A stretch of DNA of 64,000 nucleotides from Patiria pectinifera (Eukaryota; Echinodermata; Asteroidea; Valvatida; Asterinidae). Position numbers and translations under genes: made by a program. The notes below the pieces were generated by a model. That model saw only the letters and a program-made list of their open reading frames with translations. It made no database searches and was not told the DNA's origin. Location: NCBI GenBank assembly GCA_029964075.1, contig CM057144.1, forward strand, positions 11,369,281 through 11,433,280, given 5' to 3'. Every line of letters begins with the position of its first letter. Position 1 is the first letter of the stretch. Shown here in pieces: positions 53,530 through 62,678 of the stretch.

Positions 53530-56500
53530 TTATGTAAGCTTATATCCGTAAGGTACGGTATTATAATTATCCTTTATGACTCTCTTACTGTACACTACCC
53601 GATAATCTTTGGTGGATGATTTGGTGACGATGTCTTTCGTCTTGCCATTTCTCACGATCTTGTGCGGGTCGGATATCACAATTTTTTCTGGACCGACCCC
53701 TCTGACCATATCGACCACAGAATCGAAATTGATCTGTTGCGCATTTCTAAAGTTTAAGGTGAATCCCCTGACCTTACAGCACGTCTTACCCGTGTCTAAC
53801 CGATACGCGTAATTCTTGGGCCCGCCCGACACGAAAGTCTCTATGTATTTTCCGTCTTTGGGACTGATTTCGTTAGTCAAATCACCGAGAAAATCCCCCA
53901 AAGGAGGTTTGTACTGCCCCGGTTCGTGCACGTAGATGACGCTGTCCGTGTCGTAGTACAAGACCGATTCCTGTAATTGTTCAATGATGCTGTACAGCTT
54001 GAGGCGCGCATGTGCCGTTGTGAACGCGGCGATCACCACGTTCGTTCTGGGGTTAGGGTCAACAAACTCTTCTTGGGATTCGTATCGGACTTCCGCCATT
54101 TCGTGATTGATGAAATTAATATCGTGCACGACTTTATCATCGGCGAGCAGAATCTCGTACAACTTTGCGGGATCGCTCAGTACCTCGACTTTGGGCATAT
54201 TAATTCTCTGACCGAACTTTCCCCAGAAGGAATTTAACATGAGCTTTGCCAGGGCTCTCAAGCCTGGGTTTTTCGCTATGTTGGACGCGTCTAACCGAAT
54301 CCCCTCGTGTTCAAAATATTGATCGATATACTTGGTCTTATCGGCTTCGGTCTTTACCCAGCTCGGCCACCCGGAAGCTTCCACTTTCAGTTTCAAGAAC
54401 GTATTTATGTAATCCGTGAATAATCCGCCGGTCTTTGTCTGCGTGTCGTACTGTTCTTTGTGTTGGAAATGCCAGACCACCTCAATATCGATTACTTTGT
54501 ATCCTAGTTCAATGGCCTTTTGCAACTCGACTGATACCCACGTGCCGTGCAGCGCTCGTTCGGTAGCTGTGTGTTGGCACGGGGTCTGTTGTTGGGTTTC
54601 CACGCATGTGCGACATAGAGGAAAAGTTAGTTTACCACATGCGCGATAAGGCAAAAGGGGGTGATATAGCGTGGAGGGTGGTAAGACTCGACATTTGACT
54701 AGTCCGTAATATTCGGATACATCTTTAAAATTTTCCGTCACGATTTGCGGATGATGGATGGGATACGAGGCGGTCTTATTAATAAATGGGTAGAGCGAAC
54801 ATACATCGGCGTAATGTATCTGCTGTTCCCCAGAAGTTTGGTGAAATAATCGAGTGGCATTGGTGCGCCCTCCGTAGAATGCGTCCCTAGGATTCAATGT
54901 GTCGCGGGGTCCTGTAATTGATTTATCTCGCAGCGCGCGTTTTGTGGCTTCGGGCAAATCTTTGACTACGGTTTTCCATTGGCATTCCCACATCTCAACA
55001 ACGGTGTGACCCGTGGATTTGAGGAACGCTTTCCTTTCCTGCGTGCGCGCGTATAATTCAGACATGGGGGTCATTGATGTATTATTTATCGTCTTTCTAT
55101 TGGGATAACATGAGACACACCCGTGAAAATAACATCCGTAAAAGGAGTATATGATCTTATTGACCGCGTCGTACCCATCCACTTTGTACTTTCCGATCTG
55201 TTTTTCGCCTTTGTTTCTCGCGTGTTGTATGTACGAGCCTTCTGTTAAATGAATGTAGTGTAACCACTGCAGCGCTACTTTAGATTGTTGTTCCTTACAT
55301 TCGTATCCGTTAGGGGGCAGTACAGCGATGGTATCCGCGGGCAGAAAATTTCGCCTGTACACCAAATTACACGCGGAGGCGATCGTGACGCAGCTTTCAA
55401 AGGGGTCCACCCCCGTATCGTTTTCGCCCAATGACGTAACTTCCTTAAACAAGGTTCGAAATTGCAAACAACAACGGGTGAGAATGTCCACGTCACTGAT
55501 GCAGTACTTTAGTAATTCATCTTGCAATACGAAATGTCCCCCCTTTTCTTTCTCGTACCAGGCATAAAATTCCCCTCTCTTGTCGGGACTCATACCGTCC
55601 GGATCGTAATATTTGGCATTCGGGTAGGGGCCTTCGTATTCCTGGTTTGCTTTTGTGTTAAAAAAATGAGGAAAAAAACCCTTGTGGAGTTCTGTTTGGC
55701 CGAATGCTTGAGGAAGTTTGCTCAGCGCCATGGGTAAGAAATTCATCGAATCGATAATCTTTCGTTTGTACTTTGGAAGCATGATCGATTGTATCTTGCA
55801 CCCCGTGTATATAATTTCCGGTATAATGGCATTGTCATACAAATAGCGAAGCAAAAAATACCCGTCGTACGCCTTCATATTATGCGCCAAGGCGATTGAA
55901 TTTCTCGTGTCTTTTGAACCGAACAACCAATCACAAAATTCATTCTTACATGTGTCCCCTTTGAATATCCTTTGCCGAGATGTTGAGCAGTGCTCGCACG
56001 AAATATACAACGGATCGTCTTCGGACCTTTCGGCACAAAATTCACACACGACCCGAGCAACGCACAAGTTCGGTTCGTGAACACCGTTATCCTGAGTACA
56101 TTCAAAATCAAAAAACACATATCTGGCCACGTCTCGTTTTTTCTTTCCTTTTGTCTTATTTTCTTCACCATCCCAGACATCAAAACCTACATCGTCACCA
56201 TCCTCTTCATCCCCACTATTGTCATCGAATTCAACGGTTCGCTCGGTGCGACCTTTTGTGGTAGTGTCAACGGGTTTTATATAGCATTCATGATCTATTG
56301 ATACCATCTCTTTGCACAATGGGCAATACCTTTGCGTACATTCGTGTTTGCCATATTTCCCTTTCATCTCGGTGTTCACGAAACAATCACAACGCTTACA
56401 TCTATAGTACGTTTGACACACTGTTTTGCCGTTGATCTTTTTGGTTTTATGATTACTCAGACATTTCTGGTCTTTGAAATTGCGGTTGCAATCCGAACAG

Positions 56501-57807
56501 TGCACCCACGTAGTAATTTCGCCCGACTTACAGCCTGGCGAAAAGCAAATCTTACAATCGTCTACGCATCTATGTATGTCTTTGGAATTATATCCAACCT
56601 GACACGCGTCGCAAAAGTAACTCCTGTTAATGAATGCTTTCATCGATGTAATTAGATCGTAGTGGTTGTCGTGAAAGTACAGGTAAACGGTGTGTCGGCG
56701 GACGGGCCCTTTGAAAATGGCCGCGTTAAAATGTTCGGCAGATAAAACTACGAGGCGGTAATCGAGGAGAACATCCTGAAACTTTGTTATTTCTTCCACG
56801 CCGCACGGACCTTCCTTCACACCCGCTTTAGCGTGCAAATCTCTAGCCAAATATTCTTGTTCTTTGCGACTCTGTTTAATGGCTTTTAATTTGGGATTCT
56901 TTTCTATTATAGCTATTCCGGTCACTATTGCCCTAGCGCAGCACAATTCCGTGTTGTTATCTTTAATCTGAATGATTGACTTACTATCTGTTATCATGTC
57001 GTGAATTTTTACCACGCCTTTTTTGTTGGTCCTACCCCCCTTTGGCATACGCATGTGTACAAAATGAATATCGACCCTTTCGTCCAACCGAAGATGTTGG
57101 TACGACTGTAAGACTTGCTCGATGCGAGCCAAAAATCTCTCTACCGTTAATTCATCTACGCGTAAAAACGGCAGAGCGATCGGATAATTCAAGTAACTGG
57201 ATTGAAACACTAACCTCACTCTGTCATCACCTGGAAGACCGTCCGTTAACCTCTCCAAAATACTCTCAAAAATAGAACCCAGGCGTGGTAAAAACTCACG
57301 TAATGATAAGTCCTCCAAGTCCCTAAACCGTACTCTGTAATCGTACGTGGTAGCTTGATATTTCTTGACAAATTTCTCATTGACTTCTACAATATCATAG
57401 TGATCTTGCGGTCTCTCCACACGAATTCTCTTCCTCGGTGGTTGGTTCTCCTCCTCCTCCTCCTCATCTACCACCCCGTCCTCTCTAACATCTTCCTCAA
57501 ATTCCGCCCACGGATCATCATCCCCTTCGTCATCGATGGGGTCGTCAAATGCAGCCCACAGATCATCATCCCCATCGTCATCGATGGGGTCGTCAAATGC
57601 CGCCCACAGATCATCATCGTCATCGACGGGGCCGTTACCGCGCCCGTGCTGATGTGTCACATCTTCGTCTTCTTCTTGAAGAAGAGTCAACTCACACAAC
57701 CGGTGAAGAGCGTACTCTCTCTCGTTTTCGCTGAGTTGAAAGGTTTCGAGAATGAGACCGAGTTCTTCGTAGGTTTGACAACTCTGTATTTCTTGATAGA
57801 TGTTCAT
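53530..57807 (-). CDS. Protein-primed family B DNA polymerase of the Polinton
   Basis: About 1,425 codons from the ATG at 57,807 (the open frame runs about 24 codons further without an ATG). Acidic N-terminus with three copies of a DDLWAAFDDPIDD-type repeat (about residues 60-115), an unassigned domain, then a Cys/His-rich zinc region (about residues 400-530, many C-x2-C pairs). The exonuclease block FFDFECTQD lies near 563, followed by polymerase motifs A (YADVCSLYPFINK, about 1,000), B (KLMLNSFWGKFGQR, about 1,190) and C (YYDTDSVIY, about 1,282). It copies the linear element using a terminal protein primer. Starts about 210 bases inside the right terminal repeat. Confidence 0.93.
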   Translation of the reverse strand: MNIYQEIQSCQTYEELGLILETFQLSENEREYALHRLCELTLLQEEDEDVTHQHGRGNGPVDDDDDLWAAFDDPIDDDGDDDLWAAFDDPIDDEGDDDPWAEFEEDVREDGVVDEEEEEENQPPRKRIRVERPQDHYDIVEVNEKFVKKYQATTYDYRVRFRDLEDLSLREFLPRLGSIFESILERLTDGLPGDDRVRLVFQSSYLNYPIALPFLRVDELTVERFLARIEQVLQSYQHLRLDERVDIHFVHMRMPKGGRTNKKGVVKIHDMITDSKSIIQIKDNNTELCCARAIVTGIAIIEKNPKLKAIKQSRKEQEYLARDLHAKAGVKEGPCGVEEITKFQDVLLDYRLVVLSAEHFNAAIFKGPVRRHTVYLYFHDNHYDLITSMKAFINRSYFCDACQVGYNSKDIHRCVDDCKICFSPGCKSGEITTWVHCSDCNRNFKDQKCLSNHKTKKINGKTVCQTYYRCKRCDCFVNTEMKGKYGKHECTQRYCPLCKEMVSIDHECYIKPVDTTTKGRTERTVEFDDNSGDEEDGDDVGFDVWDGEENKTKGKKKRDVARYVFFDFECTQDNGVHEPNLCVARVVCEFCAERSEDDPLYISCEHCSTSRQRIFKGDTCKNEFCDWLFGSKDTRNSIALAHNMKAYDGYFLLRYLYDNAIIPEIIYTGCKIQSIMLPKYKRKIIDSMNFLPMALSKLPQAFGQTELHKGFFPHFFNTKANQEYEGPYPNAKYYDPDGMSPDKRGEFYAWYEKEKGGHFVLQDELLKYCISDVDILTRCCLQFRTLFKEVTSLGENDTGVDPFESCVTIASACNLVYRRNFLPADTIAVLPPNGYECKEQQSKVALQWLHYIHLTEGSYIQHARNKGEKQIGKYKVDGYDAVNKIIYSFYGCYFHGCVSCYPNRKTINNTSMTPMSELYARTQERKAFLKSTGHTVVEMWECQWKTVVKDLPEATKRALRDKSITGPRDTLNPRDAFYGGRTNATRLFHQTSGEQQIHYADVCSLYPFINKTASYPIHHPQIVTENFKDVSEYYGLVKCRVLPPSTLYHPLLPYRACGKLTFPLCRTCVETQQQTPCQHTATERALHGTWVSVELQKAIELGYKVIDIEVVWHFQHKEQYDTQTKTGGLFTDYINTFLKLKVEASGWPSWVKTEADKTKYIDQYFEHEGIRLDASNIAKNPGLRALAKLMLNSFWGKFGQRINMPKVEVLSDPAKLYEILLADDKVVHDINFINHEMAEVRYESQEEFVDPNPRTNVVIAAFTTAHARLKLYSIIEQLQESVLYYDTDSVIYVHEPGQYKPPLGDFLGDLTNEISPKDGKYIETFVSGGPKNYAYRLDTGKTCCKVRGFTLNFRNAQQINFDSVVDMVRGVGPEKIVISDPHKIVRNGKTKDIVTKSSTKDYRVVYSKRVIKDNYNTVPYGYKLT

Positions 57808-58020
57808 GACTACAACTGTGGAGAAATTATGAGACTTCACCCGTGCCGCGATAGCTTTTAAGGCTTGGTTATTGCACAACCTTGCGTAATGCTGGAATTA
57901 ATAAACATGTAACATTAATATAAACTGGTGCTAAACAACCCACCGCCAGTTAGCCCCGCCGTACCACACACCCATACTATGACATACAGACACCACCGCC
58001 ACTTACAATCCTATACGATG

Positions 58021-58726
58021 CTCACTTGGTCACCGCTAATTTCAGCTTACTGACAGGAGCGCTGCCACTTACAGCCGACCCTTTCTGTCATTCAGGTGGA
58101 CTTCCCACAGCCACGCGCCCAAGGATACTCCATTGTCAGGACTTAATCTCCCCCTTTCCCACGGTCTGCCGGAGCCTACAGCCCATTAAGGGTGCTTTAT
58201 CCACAATAGGATAATCTCCCCCATTCACTACACTTCCGGACCTAGCGGGGCCAGCGCCCAATGATACTCCACGGACAATAGGCTAATCTGTCTCTTCCCA
58301 CAGTCTGCCGGAGCCAGCACCTATTGAAGACACTTCATTCACAAGAGGATAATCTCCTCCGTTAATCACACATCCAAACTCCGCAGAGCCGCCACCACTT
58401 CGTTATGAAACCGCAAGCAAGCAAGCTAAGTATTGCACCATCACTCGTAATACACTAGTATTTATACATTACATTTGTATATTTATCTTCAGATCGAACT
58501 ATAAACTCGTAACCCTTTCTTATCCTATCACCTAATGGGTCACACCGCTCAACCCAATTTTCCCCGTAACCCATCATTCCGCTAGAGGTCAACCTGTGCC
58601 ATAATTTTTAACCCTACCCCTAATTCATAATTCATATCATATTTCATACCTTATGCATATTAATGTGACCTTTGATGGTTTGTGGGGGAAAGGTCAAAGT
58701 GGGCCAGATTAGCCACTTACACTACT
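58021..58726 (-). repeat. Right terminal inverted repeat of the Polinton
   Basis: Inverted copy of 42,243-42,947, ending CACTTACACTACT at 58,726, followed by the target duplication AGGGAT. Confidence 0.92.
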
Positions 58727-59000
58727 AGGGATAATTAAATAATAGACAAGGACAAAGGAATTATTGGACACCGACAACTGGGTCACATGTGCCGTAATAA
58801 AAGATAAACGATTTATTCAATACTCATCAGGCCTGTAATTAAGCGGGTGTGCATATGTGAATTAATGTGCCTCTTATTTGCTATGTGGGAGCCTCCTGTG
58901 GGGGGCTTATTGGTTAGATCCAGTCAGCCTCCAGTAGCTCTGTGTGATCCCGGTCCCAGCGGTACCCAGATCGTGAGTCAGACTTCTAAAGAAACAAACA
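58727..59000 (-). mobile_element. Probable remainder of the Gypsy LTR beyond the Polinton
   Basis: The Polinton entered an LTR that starts at 42,131, so the rest of that LTR should follow here. The segment carries a minus-strand AATAAA-containing text near 58,812 and GC-richer text to about 58,985. I could not find a confident LTR terminus, so the right border is a guess. Confidence 0.4.
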
Positions 59001-59508
59001 TTTCCGACTGTCACTTTTTTTTTCTTTTTTTCTTTTTTTAAAGGAATTAGCCTAACGTTTCATATTAATAATACATTTGTTATGCATGTTGCATTTTTGT
59101 GTTATTTTTGCTATTCTTTTTTGATACCCCGGTGCATTTGGATGTTCTGCGCCGTGCTGTGGCAGCTTGGACTTGGAAGTCCAGTTTCATTTGTTTTTTT
59201 GCCAAGGCCAGTTTCATCTCTGAGTTATTTGTGTCAAGACTTTATACATTTTTAGAATGATATCTTGGTAACACGATAATTTATGTTTAAACTAGTGCCT
59301 GCACAACATTTTTAATGTGGTGCACTGAAAATCTTGGTTGGCCATCTATAAGATCTCGCCAAGAAAAAAATAATGATCAAATTTGAATAAGTATTAACGT
59401 ACAATCCTGCAAAGTCAATGGGCTAAATTAATGGTCTAAAGTAAAGGCATTTTTTATGGATGTTGTGCTTCTTGAATACATATGAATTCTTATAACTTTT
59501 TCATACAG

Positions 59509-61689
59509 ACCAATTCTTGGAGACATCACCAATATAACCAAGGGTCAAAGAGTCGAGGTAAGTGTAAAGTTAATGCATTAATTAACCATTGCTCAAGGCA
59601 TGACAATATAGCATTGTCATGTTCTTCCACACAGGGGCTGTTCAGACACCATTTTCAATTCCCTTGAAACATAGGTTGAACTCAATTCGGTAAACTTTAT
59701 TACTAAAACGATGTCTGAACGTTTTAAATTTAGACCGAATCGAGTTCAACTCGCTGCTTAAACGGCAACTTAAACCACCATGGAGGGAGGCTCTAAACCA
59801 GAAAGAGTTTATCTGTTAGTACGATGTATGGACGGTTTTAGCTAAAATGCTTAGCCAGCGCAGTCACCCAGAGTTATGTAATGCCTTTTCAGTGGCGCAC
59901 TTTTGTAGTAAACAAACAACATACCGTGGGCTACAAACACTGTGGACACAAATAACCTGTGAATCTGGCAAGATCCATTCATGAAAACAAATCCAACTTC
60001 AATTCCAATCGCCGCATGTTTTCTGACCACACAGCCCGAGTTACACATCGTGCTCGCTCAGAAATACGATTTTGCAAATTCAATATAACTGAAATATACA
60101 AAATATTAAAGTAACTGGGTGGTAATTGGTTGGACTACATATCCTCCTCATAAGGGGGGGGGGGGCATGGCTAAACTGTACCATTATGTGTGGGGTCCCA
60201 TTTTCACTACAATATTAAGGATATTCATTTGATTTCTTATGAATATCATAGTTTTGCATATATGTACTTTTACATTTCATGTGCTGAAAGAGTGTAGTTT
60301 TCATTCTTTGCAGCTGAGTTGCAGTATGCGGTGATTGGGCTTCTTACCTGCAAACAACAGGAAGTGATCATGGCGGAGGTCATCCAAATCTTTGGTCCTC
60401 AAAATACAAATGTAAGTATGGTCAGAATAAATGCATTTTTCTTTCAGAGGATATGCAATTCTCTACCTTGGCCTTCTTACCTGGCCTGGGGAGAAAAGTG
60501 AAGAAATAAGGATAATCTGTTCAATTTCATTGGGAGAACCACTAAGATATAATGTCCAATTATTTTACTCGTGGGCTTTCATGGCAGTACTGTGAGGTTT
60601 ATGGATTGGAAAATATAATGCAATAAGAGGGAGACTGAACCACTTGGTAGCCAATGCTACACATTACAATGGTAGACCTCCTTTAACATGATCCCATTGC
60701 ACGTTGTTGGGGACGAGCTCTGCATGCCGTATCAATGTATATAGGCTTGCAGCTCTTCATTTGTCATTGTGCAATTGAAGTTAAAAGTAAACAAAAACAA
60801 CTTTTTAAGTTAAAAGAAAAAAACCAAAACAAGTGTATGTGCAAATCATACAGCAGCGTAACTAGGGTTATAAGGCTACATGGGCACATTGGGGTGCACA
60901 AATTATTTTTTAGTTACGGCACTGAAATTATAGTTTCATTTTTGTATGCAAGTTCCCAAAACTTGCAGAAAATTCAGTGGTGATCACAAGGTTATAAATA
61001 ACGAAACTGGGTCTACAATATATTTTTTCAAAATTATACAGTGTGCTTCAGCACAGAAAACAGGTACCCTGTACATGTAAATGTATAACAAAAGAATTTT
61101 TATTTACATTTCTCCGGTCCACATCTGTATTTTTACTCATAGGTTGACAAAGATGTTTTTATTTTAATTTTGTTTATCACAATGGAAGTTGCGCAAAGTT
61201 GGTTCTTTTGATATTTATTTACCCCAGATTTTTTCTAACCGACTTTCCTAAAGTTCAAGGCCTCCCAAAAAAAGAGAAACACAAAATTTAAAAAGTATAC
61301 AAGGCCTCAACTTTGGTTTGAAAAAAAAAACGTGGCATATTATCATTAAAAACAGGTATTTTTATCAAGATGTACAGAAAAAAAATCAAACTATTTGAAT
61401 GTTTTATAAAAAATAAAACAATTACAATTTGATACTCCGAACGGTACTTCCACAAAAGCACAAAATTTGACCTTTAATAAAAACAGCTGTACTTCCAAGC
61501 AACATGTTCTCGTGGAACTTCACTTATAAATCCAAATATTTAAAGTATATTTCTCTACTGTTTTTACAGCTCCTGGGTTATGTATCAACTGTTCTGATGC
61601 CCGAAGCACTTATTCGGGTGTGCAAAGATGCGCTCGGAATTAGCCAGACAGAAGCCATGAATATGCTGAACGACAGGGCTGCCGATTAA
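59509..61689 (+). CDS. Host gene, last three exons (conserved C-terminus)
   Basis: Exons 59,509-59,557, 60,314-60,411 and 61,570-61,689, each with a CAG acceptor; the first two end at GTAAGT donors. Phases fit across both junctions (1 then 0). The readable C-terminus contains AELQYAVIGLLTCKQQEVIM, EVIQIFGPQNTN and YVSTVLMPEALIRVCKDALG, ending in LNDRAAD. The YVxxVLxPEALI text resembles the C-terminal part of PWWP3/MUM1-like and related uncharacterised animal proteins, but I do not claim the family. Upstream exons are not visible; they may lie left of the Gypsy/Polinton pile. Function unknown. Confidence 0.65.
59630..59850. repeat. Hairpin MITE in an intron
   Basis: GTTGAACTCAATTCGGT (59,675-59,691) is inverted as ACCGAATCGAGTTCAAC (59,734-59,750) with one mismatch, and GTTCAGACACC / GATGTCTGAAC flank part of it. 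It lies in the first intron of the host gene. Outer ends not resolved. Confidence 0.45.
60155..60170 (+). repeat. G homopolymer run
   Basis: A run of about a dozen G within the intron between the first two visible host exons. Noted because it is a likely site of assembly error; no biological role is claimed. Confidence 0.6.
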
Positions 61690-61734
61690 TACTGTTTTTT
61701 TTTTTTTTTTTAGGCCTCTCTTGTGTAGCCTGGA

Positions 61735-62375
61735 TTAATAATTTTTGGAATTGTTGGCAGGATGTTTCCTGATTTTTAGCATTTTTGTCATATTTCCTAT
61801 TTCAGGAATTTTTATGAGGAAATTTCATAAGAATTTATAGACTTTTTGCCTGGATGTTTCCTGGTTTCAATGATTTTTGTAAGAATTTATAGATTTTTGT
61901 CAGGGTGTTTCCTGATTTCAGGAAATTGTGTAAGAATTTATAGACTTGTTGACTGTATGTTTCCTGGTTTCAGGAATTTTTGTAAGAATTTTTTGAATGT
62001 TTGTCTGGATTTTTCCTGATTGCAGGGATTTCTAGAAATAGTCAGGCTGTGTCTTGATTTCAGGAATTTTTGTAAGAATTTTTTGAATGTTTGTCTGGAT
62101 GTTTCCTGTTTACAGGGAGTTCTAGAGAAATAGTCAGGCTGTGTCCTGATTTCAGGAATTTTTGTAACAATTTTTTGAATGTTCGTCTGGATTTTTCCTA
62201 ATTCCAGGGATTTCTAGAAATAGTCAGGCTGTGTCCTGATTTCAGGAATTTTTGTAACAATTTTTTGAATGTTTGTCTGGATTTTTCCTGTTTACAGGGA
62301 TTTCTAGAAATAGTCAGGCTGTGTCCTGATTTCAGGAATTTTCGAAAGAATTTTTTGAATGTTTGTCTAAAAATC
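61735..62375 (+). repeat. AT-rich satellite after the host gene
   Basis: From about 61,960 roughly 92-base units repeat (GTCAGGCTGTGTCCTGATTT, CAGGAATTTTTGTAA, GAATGTTTGTCTGGAT) four to five times; the preceding 200 bases hold shorter, roughly 60-base units of related text (TTTCCTGGTTTCA, GTAAGAATTTATAGA). Starts about 45 bases after the stop codon, following a T run. Confidence 0.75.
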
Positions 62376-62539
62376 GCTTACCCTGCTGTGTTGACGAATA
62401 TTAGTATTATTACTACTTTTACAGTAACCAGGCTGTGTTTAAACATCAGAATGTTCATGTTTTGACTTTGCATTTAAAATGTGCCTGTTTCAAATATGTG
62501 TTGTACATAGCAGCGGGTACCGTACAAACTATTCAAACA

Positions 62540-62678
62540 TGGAATTTCACGTCGCGGTGATGTAAATCAATTAGGTTTTGCCCTTCACCGACGTATAAAC
62601 ACTTGTATACTCAGTGTGTTAGACGACGGTGAAGGGCAAAACCTAATTTGATTTACATCACCCTGACGCAAAATTCCA
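62540..62678. repeat. Hairpin MITE
   Basis: Arms of about 50 bases: outside TGGAATTT / AAATTCCA, inside GTGATGTAAATCAA.TTAGG with TTTTGCCCTTCACCG against CGGTGAAGGGCAAAA. Loop of about 35 bases. Non-coding; no clear target duplication. Confidence 0.65.

Larger units (their letters stand above)
42243..58726. mobile_element. Polinton/Maverick, complete-looking, 16.5 kb
   Basis: Terminal inverted repeats of about 705 bp begin AGTAGTGTAAGTGG at both ends; a 6-bp direct repeat AGGGAT flanks the element at 42,237-42,242 and 58,727-58,732, the duplication size typical of Polinton integrases. The core set is present: protein-primed DNA polymerase B, chromodomain integrase, packaging ATPase, adenain-like protease, and major and minor capsid-like proteins. 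Plus-strand genes occupy the left, minus-strand genes the right, meeting near 51 kb. The inverted repeats agree to better than 99% by eye, so the insertion is recent. All core frames look open; I count no obvious breaks. Confidence 0.95.

Noticed and set aside
55980-57861. Plus-strand open frames opposite the Polinton polymerase
   Set aside because: Antisense shadows of the polymerase gene; composition follows the opposite frame.
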